From the NCBI GenBank assembly GCA_016718035.1, contig JADKEK010000001.1:744001-808000 (forward strand): 64,000 nt of DNA, written 5' to 3'. Within the stretch, counting starts at the first letter, position 1; each line of letters opens with the position of its first letter. The DNA is from Bacteroidota bacterium (GTDB taxonomy: Bacteria > Bacteroidota > Bacteroidia > Chitinophagales > BACL12). Of this stretch, positions 16,623 to 25,068 are shown piece by piece. The position numbers and the translations under genes were made by a program. The notes beneath the pieces are model-generated. The model saw nothing but the letters and a program-made list of their open reading frames with translations, made no database searches and had not been told where the DNA came from.

Positions 16623-18674
16623 ATGATAAAACGATATTTAGTTGTGTTGCTGACTGCCGGAAGCCTGACTGCTTTTGGCCAAAATGTGCTTACTCCTGAA
16701 AAACTATGGAGCTTGAGCAGGGTAGGGGCAGAAGCAATTTCCGCCGATGGCAAATCGGTTATTTATGGTGTTACCAATTACGACATTGCTACCGGTTCTA
16801 GCGAACGTGATTTATATAGTGTGGCTATTTCCGGAAATGAGGTTAAAAAAATTACCTCAACCAAAGGCAGCGAAGGTGGTGTGATGACACTCCCAAATGG
16901 CAAAATGGGTTATCTCTATAAAGGTCAGCTTTGGGAAGCCGAATGGGATGGCTCTAATCCAGTTCAACGAACTGAATACGAAGGTGGAATCAGCAATATT
17001 CGTTTTTCACCTGATGGAAAAAATATCTTGTTTTCAAAAGATGTTCAGTTACAAAATGTAACGGCTAATACTATTTATAATGATATTCCCAACAGCAATG
17101 TGCGCGTATACAACAGTCTGAATTACCGCCACTGGGATACCTGGGAAGATGGTGCGTATAGCCACCTGTTTATCGCTTCTTTTGACCGAACTAAAATCAT
17201 TGGCGAAAAAGACATCATGGAAGGGCAATTATTTGATTGTCCGCAAATGCCTTTTGGTGGTGCAGAAGACATGATTTGGCATCCTGATGGCAAACGCGTT
17301 ATTTATGTAACCAAAGCCAAAACCGGAACTGAATATACCGTAAGCACAAACACCGATATATTTATTTATAATGTTGAAACTGGTAAAACAACCAATCTCA
17401 CAGAAGGAATGAAGGGTTATGATACCAACCCGAATATTTCACCTGATGGTAACCGCATTGCATGGTTGAGCATGGAACGCGAAGGTTATGAGGCGGACAA
17501 AAACCGCATTTTTGTGCAGGACAAAAAAACCAATGCCAAAATCGACCTTACTGCTTCTTTCGATGAAACTGTTGAAGCAATCAGATGGAGCAACGATGGT
17601 AAATACATTTATTTTATTAGTGCAATTAACGGCACACTTCAATTGTTTGAATTGGATGTTGAAAACAGTCTTACTGTTGTAGATAATGGTGGAAGAAAGA
17701 AAAACCCAATCAGACAAATTACCGAAGGTGATTTTGACATTACCGGTATGGTTGGAGAAGTGAATGGAACTATGGTGGTAACAAGAACTGACATGAACCA
17801 TGCTGCTGAAATTTTCAAAGTAGATTTATCTAAAGGAAATGTAACAGCATTAACCAATACCAACGCAGCTAAATACGAACAAATCGGCATGTGTAAAACC
17901 GAACGCAAAATGGTGAAAACTACCGATGGAAAAGATATGCTGGTTTGGTTTATTTACCCGCCGGACTTCGACCCAAAAAAGAAATACCCGACTTTATTAT
18001 ACTGCCAGGGAGGACCTCAAAGTGCATTAACCCAGTTTTATTCTTTCAGATGGAATTTCCAGCTGATGGCATCACAGGGTTATATTGTTGTGGCTCCAAA
18101 CCGCAGAGGTATGCCGGGTCATGGAACTGCATGGAATGAACAAATCAGTGGTGATTGGGGCGGACAAGCTATTCAGGATTATTATAGTGCTATTGATTAT
18201 GCTAAAACTTTGCCTTATGTTGATGGTAACCGCTGCGCTGCAGTTGGCGCCAGTTATGGTGGTTACAGCGTATACATGATGGCCGGAACACATAACAACA
18301 GATTTAAAAGCTTCATTGCTCACGACGGTTTGTTTAACCTGAAAGCATTTTACGGCACAACTGATGAAATGTGGTTTGCCGATTGGGACATGGGTGGCCC
18401 ATACTGGCGCAGTGGCGAACAGGATAAATCTTATAATGAATTTAATCCTATGAATTATGTGAAGGACTGGAATACACCTATATTAATTTATCAGGGTGGC
18501 AAAGATTTCAGGACTACTGAAGACCAGGCGTTTCAAGCATTTCAGGCTGCGCAGTTGCGACAAATACCTTCGCGTTTTGTATATCTGCCGGAAGAAAACC
18601 ACTGGGTACTCAAATGCCATAATGCTTTAGCATGGCAGCGTGAGTTCTATAAATGGCTGGACGAAACCTTGTAA
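16623..18674 (+). CDS. Secreted S9 family prolyl oligopeptidase-type peptidase
   Basis: Exported serine peptidase that cleaves oligopeptides. The 683-residue protein has a signal peptide (residues 1-19, ending TAFGQ), a beta-propeller of WD40-like/PD40 repeats (about 40-400; recurring SPDGKNILFSKD, SPDGNRIAWLSM, SNDGKYIYFISA) and a C-terminal alpha/beta hydrolase domain. The catalytic triad is visible: nucleophile Ser in GASYGGYS (about residue 544), Asp in YQGGKDFRT (about 629) and His in EENHWVLK (about 659). Its 3' end overlaps the convergent downstream gene by 28 bp. Confidence 0.93.
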   Translation: MIKRYLVVLLTAGSLTAFGQNVLTPEKLWSLSRVGAEAISADGKSVIYGVTNYDIATGSSERDLYSVAISGNEVKKITSTKGSEGGVMTLPNGKMGYLYKGQLWEAEWDGSNPVQRTEYEGGISNIRFSPDGKNILFSKDVQLQNVTANTIYNDIPNSNVRVYNSLNYRHWDTWEDGAYSHLFIASFDRTKIIGEKDIMEGQLFDCPQMPFGGAEDMIWHPDGKRVIYVTKAKTGTEYTVSTNTDIFIYNVETGKTTNLTEGMKGYDTNPNISPDGNRIAWLSMEREGYEADKNRIFVQDKKTNAKIDLTASFDETVEAIRWSNDGKYIYFISAINGTLQLFELDVENSLTVVDNGGRKKNPIRQITEGDFDITGMVGEVNGTMVVTRTDMNHAAEIFKVDLSKGNVTALTNTNAAKYEQIGMCKTERKMVKTTDGKDMLVWFIYPPDFDPKKKYPTLLYCQGGPQSALTQFYSFRWNFQLMASQGYIVVAPNRRGMPGHGTAWNEQISGDWGGQAIQDYYSAIDYAKTLPYVDGNRCAAVGASYGGYSVYMMAGTHNNRFKSFIAHDGLFNLKAFYGTTDEMWFADWDMGGPYWRSGEQDKSYNEFNPMNYVKDWNTPILIYQGGKDFRTTEDQAFQAFQAAQLRQIPSRFVYLPEENHWVLKCHNALAWQREFYKWLDETL

Positions 18675-20173
18675 AACTTGTTGTCGAGCCAGTTTTCGAG
18701 CTGACAACTAATAATAAACTCTTTCTCAAAATTATCCTGTTTGATTCGCGATAAATTCGCCTTCCAAACAGGATATTTTTTTGCCAGAACATGCTTCAAA
18801 TGGGCATTGGTGATGTATTCCCGTATAATTTTCACAATCAGATCAATTGTGCCTGTTTCCGTCTGAATTTTTTCGAAATACCGCTTAAACGAGCGCAAAT
18901 AATGTAAACAATAGGTGCTATTACCCAATTCCACATGCGCAAGCATATAAATTACCCTCGAAGGATACACCTGATAGGCAAATGGGGTTAATTTCTCTAA
19001 TTCAAAAACGGGTAACAATTCGTCCAGCACTTTGTTATAGTCGCCTAACCCGAAATAGGATACCGCTTTGTAATAATGCGTGGCAATTTGCAGGTTAACA
19101 CCCCCTATTTCAGCAAGTGTTGAAAGTGCAGTCTGCTGCTGCTTGTAAAAGTCCAGACAAGCTTTGAAATTGCCGGTTAAACACAAATTATTGAGCATTG
19201 CATCGAGGTAAACGACTAAAAACTGGTCCTTCAAGGCTTTTGCTTTGTCATATGCCTGACTTTGTAAACATTGATACAATTCCCCGCAAACCTCAATAGA
19301 TTCGGCATATTTTTCCAACCTCCGCAACGATTCAATCCGACGCATCAAAATAACCGGGTAGTTAAACAACCCAATTTGCGCCGGTGATAAGCAATGTTCC
19401 CGGATGAAGGCCATTTGCCGGTTGGTGATTTCATACGAGGCTTCAAACTGATACTGCACAGCATAATATTGGGAGAAAAAATTGAAATAGGTCATCTGGG
19501 CTTTTAATGGCAGTTTTTCAAATAAACCCTCAAAAATCGGGTCATCAGTTATCTGCTGTATCCGGTTGTAAAACTGCTTTTTATCGGTAAACCTATATTT
19601 GGCTTCCACCAGGTTCAATTCATTGTATTTGGCCAAAATAAATAAGGCATGTTTGTAGTTGTCGATATGCACCATATCGTCCTTAAACCCTTTACCCATA
19701 TGACTTATGAACCAATCGGTCATTTGCATATTACCGGCAAACCGCAATTCATATCGGCTCAACAGGATGTATTCCGCCAACGTATCCTGCTGCAATGTCC
19801 GGGTTTTGTGTTTGCTTACCAGGGGTAGAAATAATTCCGACAAACCCTTTTCTGTCAAGGTTTCCAGGTCACTTATGACATTACCCAAACGGCTTTCGTC
19901 CGATGAATGATAACTCCTGAGTGCTTTTAATATCATTTTCCTCAGATAGTGTTTCTCATAAGTCAACTGCTTGGCATAAGGCTTTTTCGCCAGCTTCTTT
20001 TTTAAGGCCTCCTCATCGTAAAACTGCTGCTTTTCCATTATCTCAAATATCTCCAAATAGTTCTTTTGACCTTTTACCAGACCGCTAAAGAGCTTGAAGT
20101 AGCGCTTTTCATTACGACTTAGTGAATGCACTAATTGAAAAGTAATATCAGATTTTTGAGTTGTAGATGCCAT
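18647..20173 (-). CDS. Unknown 508-residue helical-repeat protein, paralogue of the one at 30.5-32.0 kb
   Basis: A cytoplasmic, all-helical protein with no signal peptide. The N-terminus (LVHSLSRNEKRYFKLFSGL, residues about 13-31) and the block YEKHYLRKMILKALRSYHS are shared with the protein at 30473-32014 (LIQSLNQTEKRYFKIY and IKNYLYNLILKSMRAYHE), so the two are paralogues. The middle and C-terminal parts look like degenerate TPR-type helical pairs (for example ATHYYKAVSYFGLGDYNKVLDELLP). Function unknown; a scaffold or regulatory role is a guess. It ends inside the 3' end of the S9 peptidase gene (28-bp convergent overlap). Confidence 0.8.
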   Translation of the reverse strand: MASTTQKSDITFQLVHSLSRNEKRYFKLFSGLVKGQKNYLEIFEIMEKQQFYDEEALKKKLAKKPYAKQLTYEKHYLRKMILKALRSYHSSDESRLGNVISDLETLTEKGLSELFLPLVSKHKTRTLQQDTLAEYILLSRYELRFAGNMQMTDWFISHMGKGFKDDMVHIDNYKHALFILAKYNELNLVEAKYRFTDKKQFYNRIQQITDDPIFEGLFEKLPLKAQMTYFNFFSQYYAVQYQFEASYEITNRQMAFIREHCLSPAQIGLFNYPVILMRRIESLRRLEKYAESIEVCGELYQCLQSQAYDKAKALKDQFLVVYLDAMLNNLCLTGNFKACLDFYKQQQTALSTLAEIGGVNLQIATHYYKAVSYFGLGDYNKVLDELLPVFELEKLTPFAYQVYPSRVIYMLAHVELGNSTYCLHYLRSFKRYFEKIQTETGTIDLIVKIIREYITNAHLKHVLAKKYPVWKANLSRIKQDNFEKEFIISCQLENWLDNKFYKVSSSHL

Positions 20174-20501
20174 ATATCAAAGACGATTCTGACAGTAAAT
20201 TAGTTGTCGGAATCCAACGTTTTACAGTAAAAATGGTAAAACCGGATGCAACCATATAATAGTTGAGATAATGTTATATATATGTTTGTATATCAATAAC
20301 TTATAAATATTACAAATGAAAAGCCATAAGGCAAGTTATAAAAATTTACAAACAAAATAATCATTTCTGACTACCAATAGCAGCGTTGTGTACCCATCGA
20401 ATTTACCACGGCCAGCCAATTTTTGGTTTTGGGGGGATGTAATTCCACCTCACATTTGCTTCATCAGTTCACAGGAAATGTTCCGGCATTTCCACAAACC
20501 A
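20174..20501. other. Divergent intergenic region
   Basis: About 330 bp between the 508-residue protein gene and the M23 peptidase gene. It holds a 7-bp inverted repeat GTTTTAC/GTAAAAC (20219-20225 and 20236-20242) and AT-rich DNA probably serving both promoters. An open frame from a GTG at 20388 continues into the peptidase gene but lacks export features. No other gene was seen. Confidence 0.5.
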
Positions 20502-22259
20502 ATGAAAATTATGAAGAAATTACATTTACCAATTCTGACGCTGCTGTTGATTGCTTTCAACACGCAGGCTCAACTTGCATTTGAGCGGGACGACACCGAA
20601 ATCCCAACACTCGAAACCGAGGACCCGAAAATGGGAGAGGAGCTCCCTCCTGACGGCTATGACGGGTTTAATTCAGCCGATATTCACGACGAACTCACTG
20701 TGGAACAGCGTGAAGTAATTTGGCAAAACATCCACACCAATTCGCTGAAACTCAAAGCTCAGGGCATCATTCCTCAGGCTAAAATGGGGTTGGTTCCGGG
20801 CGAAGGACTGCGTTATCCGCTAAAGTTATCGGTTGGCGATTTTGTTTACAACTGGAATGCATTTTACTGGAATAGCAACTTCGTGGATGAAAATGCTGCT
20901 GCCGGAGCGGTTTTAGATTACAATTGCGGCAACAGAACTTACGATATTCCTGGATATAATCACCAAGGTCAGGATATTGCCCTATGGCCGTTTAGCTGGA
21001 ATTTAGTTGCCGGTAATTACGCTCAGGTGGTTGCTGCAGCCGGCGGATGGATTACTTTTAAGCAAGATGGCAACTTTGATATGAATTGTGGTTTTGGCGG
21101 TGGAGATTGGAATGCCGTTTACCTCGAACATCCCGATGGTTCAGTAACCTGGTATGGCCACATGAAAAATGGGTCACTAACGGCAAAACCGGTTGGCGCC
21201 TGGGTAAACCGTGGTGAATATCTCGGTGTTGTTGCCAGCTCCGGCCAATCTACCGGTCCGCACTTGCATTTTGAAGTATACGATGCTGCCGGTAATCTAG
21301 TGGATCCCAACGCAGGTCCCTGCAACGGTATGGGTGGCGTAAACTGGTGGAAAGACCCAAAACCGTATTATTATTCGAAAATTAATGCCATTTACACGCA
21401 TTGTGCACCGCCAACATTTATGGCTTGCCCTAATGTGGATATCACCAATATTTGTGATACTTATTATCCCGGCAGTCTGGTTTACTTTTTCAGCTATTTT
21501 ACCGAAACACTGGCCGGACAGCATGGATTTTACCAGATTTATAAACCGGATGGCACCTTATGGAACCAATGGACATACAGTTTCCCATTGTCGTATATGG
21601 CTAGTTATTGGTATTGGTCGTTCACTTTACCTGCAGGAAATACCGGAATTTGGACATTTAAGGTGAAGTTTAAGGGTAAACTACTGACTTACTACTTTAA
21701 TGTAATTAATCCATTGGAAGCAGATGGTTCACTCGAACGTGTTGGCGAGGATAACCGTGTTTATTGGATGAATGACCCACTGTTAGAAGATGCTTCCTTC
21801 ATAATAGAAAAGTCCGCAAATCAAACTGAAATAACCACGGTAGCCACTTTAAGCGGCCAATCGATGTCAGCTGCACCATTTTACAGCTGGACAGACCCGG
21901 AATCTGCTTCAAATACACAGTTTTATCGTATTACCACCACATTCAACAACGGTCAAACCCATGTGGGACAATGGTTAGCAGCCAAAAACACACCTAAAAC
22001 GCCTGATTTGGCTGACCAAGAACTGATTTATCCGGTTCCGGCCACCAATCATTTAATGGTTATGGTGAATGGTTCAGCAGGTAATTCCATTCGCTACAGC
22101 ATCAGCAATGCGTCCGGACAACTTATACAGGAATCTATCACCACATTAGCCACCGATAATCTGCTGCAATTAACCATAAACGATTTGGCAAACGGCATGT
22201 ATTTTCTGACAATTGTTGAAGACAATAATATCCGTCAACATCAATTTGTAAAACAATAA
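20502..22259 (+). CDS. Secreted M23 (LytM-type) metallopeptidase with T9SS sorting domain
   Basis: Peptidoglycan-hydrolase-type zinc peptidase exported across both membranes. I place the start at ATG 20502 (or 20511), because the signal peptide KKLHLPILTLLLIAFNTQA follows directly, whereas the longer frame from GTG 20388 adds 38 residues without export features. In about 585 residues, the LytM domain (about 115-275) has the HxxxD ligand YNHQGQDIALW and the HxH motif GPHLHFEVYD. Then come beta-rich domains and the C-terminal T9SS type A tail (YPVPATNHLMV through NGMYFLTI and the terminal HQFVKQ). It may act on cell walls of prey or self. A good terminator follows. Confidence 0.9.
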   Translation: MKIMKKLHLPILTLLLIAFNTQAQLAFERDDTEIPTLETEDPKMGEELPPDGYDGFNSADIHDELTVEQREVIWQNIHTNSLKLKAQGIIPQAKMGLVPGEGLRYPLKLSVGDFVYNWNAFYWNSNFVDENAAAGAVLDYNCGNRTYDIPGYNHQGQDIALWPFSWNLVAGNYAQVVAAAGGWITFKQDGNFDMNCGFGGGDWNAVYLEHPDGSVTWYGHMKNGSLTAKPVGAWVNRGEYLGVVASSGQSTGPHLHFEVYDAAGNLVDPNAGPCNGMGGVNWWKDPKPYYYSKINAIYTHCAPPTFMACPNVDITNICDTYYPGSLVYFFSYFTETLAGQHGFYQIYKPDGTLWNQWTYSFPLSYMASYWYWSFTLPAGNTGIWTFKVKFKGKLLTYYFNVINPLEADGSLERVGEDNRVYWMNDPLLEDASFIIEKSANQTEITTVATLSGQSMSAAPFYSWTDPESASNTQFYRITTTFNNGQTHVGQWLAAKNTPKTPDLADQELIYPVPATNHLMVMVNGSAGNSIRYSISNASGQLIQESITTLATDNLLQLTINDLANGMYFLTIVEDNNIRQHQFVKQ

Positions 22260-22278
22260 ATCCCTTCAACATACCAGT

Positions 22279-22308
22279 AAAATCCCGCCGGGCTGTGCGG
22301 GATTTTTT
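22279..22308 (+). terminator. Intrinsic terminator of the M23 peptidase gene
   Basis: AAAATCCCGC (22279-22288) pairs with GCGGGATTTT (22297-22306) and continues into a T run, 20 nt after the stop. Confidence 0.9.
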
Positions 22309-22565
22309 ATGTATTGCAGTGTCCCATAATCTGTTTTGATAACTAAAGGCATATATGACCAAACAGATTGAAACCTAATAAATACCGGCATTTACCCCTC
22401 TTTTCGGTTCCGGTTTATTTGCCCATAATTAACATTATGTTAAGTCCCGCCCCGCGCGGCTTTGCTACGTGTCCGTTTTCAGTTGTGCCTGAAGTGTTAA
22501 AAACCTTGAGACCTTTGAAGTGCAAGAAAGCCAAAGGTATATTGCCGTTAACAATTTCAAACATA

Positions 22566-22841
22566 ATGGAAATGAAAACTGAATATGTAGATATTTTTAT
22601 TAGTAAAGCAGAACAAAGAAATGGTTCTGTTACTATGTCTGTTTCCACCGAGAGGTTAGGGGCCTGTTGTTACTGGCAGATATGCAAGATGCTAAAAGTA
22701 AATGAAAAGCGTTTGCAGGTTCTATGCTTTTTAATACATTTATGTCGCTTAGAAAAGTCTTTGAAAGATAATTTCAGGACAGATATGGTTGACTCTGCAA
22801 ATAAAATGAAGGAATTAGAAAGTCAACTTCAAAGGTTTTAA
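22566..22841 (+). CDS. Small helical protein of unknown function (first gene of the cassette-like segment)
   Basis: About 91 residues from ATG 22566 (or 22572). The open frame extends upstream to 22368, but that stretch spans the direct repeat and a GC-rich non-coding-looking segment, so I prefer the internal ATG. The product is predicted helical, with Lys/Glu-rich ends and a coiled-coil-like tail (SANKMKELESQLQRF), and includes SKAEQRNGSVTMSVSTERLG. I recognise no family. The next gene starts 3 nt after its stop, so the two are a translational unit. Confidence 0.45.
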   Translation: MEMKTEYVDIFISKAEQRNGSVTMSVSTERLGACCYWQICKMLKVNEKRLQVLCFLIHLCRLEKSLKDNFRTDMVDSANKMKELESQLQRF

Positions 22842-22844
22842 AGC

Positions 22845-23159
22845 ATGTCTGAAATTACCCATGAAAAACTAATACACACTTTAACATTTCACGGATTCAG
22901 AAGGGTTACTATTGCTGAACTTATTAGTCAATACCCTGAATTTAAAGATACCTATGTAGATATTTTACATGCTTTTGAAGCATTTGAAATGCTTGAACTT
23001 CTTGAAAATAGAACTGAATATATTGATGCAATGTATTCAGCTTACACCCAAAACGATGAACTGCCAATAGTGTTTATTAATGCTGAAACGTATCAATATG
23101 ACACATATCAACCAATAAGCGTTTCATCAGGTATTGACATACGTTCGTTCACTGATTAA
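22845..23159 (+). CDS. Small acidic protein of unknown function (second gene of the cassette-like segment)
   Basis: A 104-residue acidic protein without signal peptide or membrane segment. It begins 3 nt after the previous stop, a spacing that suggests coupled expression, as in toxin-antitoxin or immunity pairs; that reading is only an idea. Visible features are an N-terminal helical part (KLIHTLTFHGFRRVTIAELI) and an acidic middle (ILHAFEAFEMLELLENRTEY). No known family is recognised. Confidence 0.5.
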   Translation: MSEITHEKLIHTLTFHGFRRVTIAELISQYPEFKDTYVDILHAFEAFEMLELLENRTEYIDAMYSAYTQNDELPIVFINAETYQYDTYQPISVSSGIDIRSFTD

Positions 23160-23219
23160 TTATTATTTATGTTGAAAATAGTAAACAACTCATAAAATCG
23201 AACAGATGACTTCCTTTCC

Positions 23220-23511
23220 ATGAATGACTTTATAAACCTAACTATACCTAAAAATATGATGGAAATGGCAATAGTTTACAAAGCACTAAAAGGCTATCTA
23301 TTGAAGAAAATGGGTTGAACAGTAATTTTAATGAATGGAAAATGATTCCAGCAAACAAACTTTCCTTTCATCAAAAAGCAACTTAGGAACTTTGGCAGCT
23401 ACTAACCTGGGCTATATTTCTCAGGATTTGCGGTGATATTATGGAATATAATCATTTCTTATTGGCACGATACTCACTGCCGCAAAGCCTATTTTATAAA
23501 TAGCAACAAAC
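23220..23511 (+). pseudogene. Possible decayed gene remnant
   Basis: A 32-codon frame (ATG 23220 to TGA 23318, starting MNDFINLTIPKNMMEMAIVY) is continued in another frame by protein-like text (ENGLNSNFNEWKMIPANKL) that is interrupted by a stop near 23384 and resumes to about 23511. This suggests a gene broken by a frameshift and a stop, but the coding signal is weak and no family is recognised. Confidence 0.25.
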
Positions 23512-23591
23512 CCACTAATAATGACAACTATTACAAAAATAACCATGAATTTTCCCAAATGCCCATCATATCCCACGTGCGCCCACGCCAC

Positions 23592-23775
23592 ACATTAGAC
23601 ATAATGGTAGTTATGGTCAAAGGCTTCAAAGCGACATGATAATTTTTGCGCTTTGTTTTTCGGGGTTGGGGTATGATTTTTTTAAAAGTAACTACTCGAA
23701 AAAGGAATAGTTAAAAAAATCATACCCCAACCCCGAAAAAACAGCCTTTACCCATAACTAATCTTTATGTTAAGT
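23592..23775. repeat. Large nested inverted repeat (cruciform) at the end of the cassette-like segment
   Basis: Outer imperfect arms of about 33 bp lie at 23592-23625 and 23743-23775 (shared core TAGTTATGG / CCATAACTA, then AAAGGCT / AGCCTTT). Inside sits a perfect 30-bp inverted repeat (23656-23685 and 23711-23740, core CGGGGTTGGGGTATGA) with a 25-nt loop, plus a side hairpin CAAAGCG/CGCTTTG (23627-23655). The outer right arm ends in GTTAAGT. Folded single-stranded, this resembles an oversized attC-type recombination site. Confidence 0.75.
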
Positions 23776-23840
23776 AGAATATAACAAAATAAAGGAGATA
23801 ACCTGCGCCATCTCCTTTACTCTTATCGTTACCCGAAATA

Positions 23841-25025
23841 TTAATTACCGAGTTTTTGTTTCATTTCTTCAGCCTTGTCCTTTTGCTCGAGACGAACATA
23901 AATTTCTTTTAAGGCCAACATACAATCTGTACTTGTAGGATCAATTCTATGTGCACTCTCAAAATATGGTAATGCTTTTGTATACAGTTTGTTACGTTCA
24001 ACTTTAAGCGATTCGTATTCTTTTTCCTTTTCTAAAGGAAGAGAATTCATTTGTTTGTTCATTTCAATGGCCGTGTTGTAATACAAGGCACCTGCGTTTA
24101 AGTTAATGTCGAAACGGTCATTCTCTAGCGCCAACGCTTTGTCATAGGCCACAATAGCCGCGTCAAAGTGCATTTTGCCGTTTACTGAGTCCAGTTTAAT
24201 CAACTCACCATGTGTTGTTCCCAATACAAAGTATAATTCAGTGTTTTTAGGGTCCAAAGCAATGGCATTATCCAGTTTGCTCACCAATACGTCCAATTTA
24301 TTGGCTGTCAGGTAATAGTTTAACTCCGCAATCATAATATCCTTATCAGCCGGGAAGTTGGTACGACCGGTTTCCAACACCTTTAGTGCTTCATCGCTTC
24401 TACCCGCTTCCATGTATAAATTAGACAGGCGGCTGTATAAATACGATTCGCCGTATTTCATTTCAATCAAACGTTGGTAAGCAGCAACAGCTTCTGCAGT
24501 TCTTTCAGTGCGTTCAGCCATTAAACCCATGTTAAACACAACGCCTGTATCTAATGCTGCAAGCGGATTGGCATCAATTTGTAACATGTTTGCCTGGTTT
24601 GCTTTCGAGAAGTTTTGATAAGCTTCCTCGTTGTTACCGGCATTATAGGCATTTGCTCCTTTCAGGAAAAACAGATTGTAAGTGGTGAATAAACCATCGG
24701 CAATTTTCACCTTGTAATTTTTAACATCCTCCATGGTAAGCGCCGTTTTGAACGATTCTAAGGCAATATCCAAAGGATTGGCTATGTTGTTATAAACTCC
24801 GGTGGTGTCACGTGCAATATAGTTATGGATATCGCCACGATAATACCAGGTTTTAGCCTCAATTTTAGTTTTTTCGTTTAAAACAGCCTCGTCAATGGCC
24901 TGTTTCGCTTTGCCATAATCACCCTGATTCAGGTAGGTTGCAGCAGTATTTACTTTACTGTTTTGTGCGTTTACAACCGAGGTAAACATCACTGCGGATA
25001 GCACCAAACTCGCAATAATTTTCAT
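23841..25025 (-). CDS. Exported TPR-repeat protein
   Basis: About 394 residues from ATG 25025, which is followed by a clear signal peptide (MKIIASLVLSAVMFTSVVNA); a longer frame from a TTG at 25058 adds 11 residues and would mask the signal. The mature part is made of tetratricopeptide repeats along its length (for example TYLNQGDYGKAKQAIDEAV, ERTAEAVAAYQRLIEMKYGE, GRSDEALKVLETGRTNFPAD and a last copy near KALPYFESAHRIDPTS). It probably acts in the periplasm as a protein-interaction scaffold. It lies 43 nt after gyrA, with which it may be co-transcribed. Precise function unknown. Confidence 0.8.
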   Translation of the reverse strand: MKIIASLVLSAVMFTSVVNAQNSKVNTAATYLNQGDYGKAKQAIDEAVLNEKTKIEAKTWYYRGDIHNYIARDTTGVYNNIANPLDIALESFKTALTMEDVKNYKVKIADGLFTTYNLFFLKGANAYNAGNNEEAYQNFSKANQANMLQIDANPLAALDTGVVFNMGLMAERTERTAEAVAAYQRLIEMKYGESYLYSRLSNLYMEAGRSDEALKVLETGRTNFPADKDIMIAELNYYLTANKLDVLVSKLDNAIALDPKNTELYFVLGTTHGELIKLDSVNGKMHFDAAIVAYDKALALENDRFDINLNAGALYYNTAIEMNKQMNSLPLEKEKEYESLKVERNKLYTKALPYFESAHRIDPTSTDCMLALKEIYVRLEQKDKAEEMKQKLGN

Positions 25026-25068
25026 TTTATTTGTGTTTTTTAATTTATTGATATTCAACTAATTATAA

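Larger units (their letters stand above)
22422..23775 (+). mobile_element. Cassette-like segment bracketed by near-identical direct repeats
   Basis: CCCATAATTAACATTATGTT plus AAGT (22422-22445) recurs, with few changes, at 23751-23775. Both copies end in GTTAAGT, which matches the integron core-site consensus GTTRRRY. Between them are two small tightly spaced unknown genes, gene remnants, and at the right end a large imperfect cruciform (see 23592-23775). No integrase or transposase gene is in the window. Call is inference: an integron-like gene cassette or another non-autonomous insert placed between the peptidase terminator and the TPR gene. Confidence 0.4.

Noticed and set aside
20388..20501. 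N-terminal extension of the M23 peptidase from a GTG
   Set aside because: The extension would hide the signal peptide that begins at the later ATG codons and has no conserved features.
22368..22565. Longer reading of the first cassette gene
   Set aside because: It runs across the direct repeat and a GC-rich stretch that does not look coding; the ATG at 22566 gives a compact product.
23433..23639. 68-codon open frame in the cassette-like segment
   Set aside because: It extends into the cruciform and has low-complexity Asn/His/Lys composition; no support.
25026..25058. TTG start of the TPR protein
   Set aside because: The ATG at 25025 is directly followed by a signal peptide.
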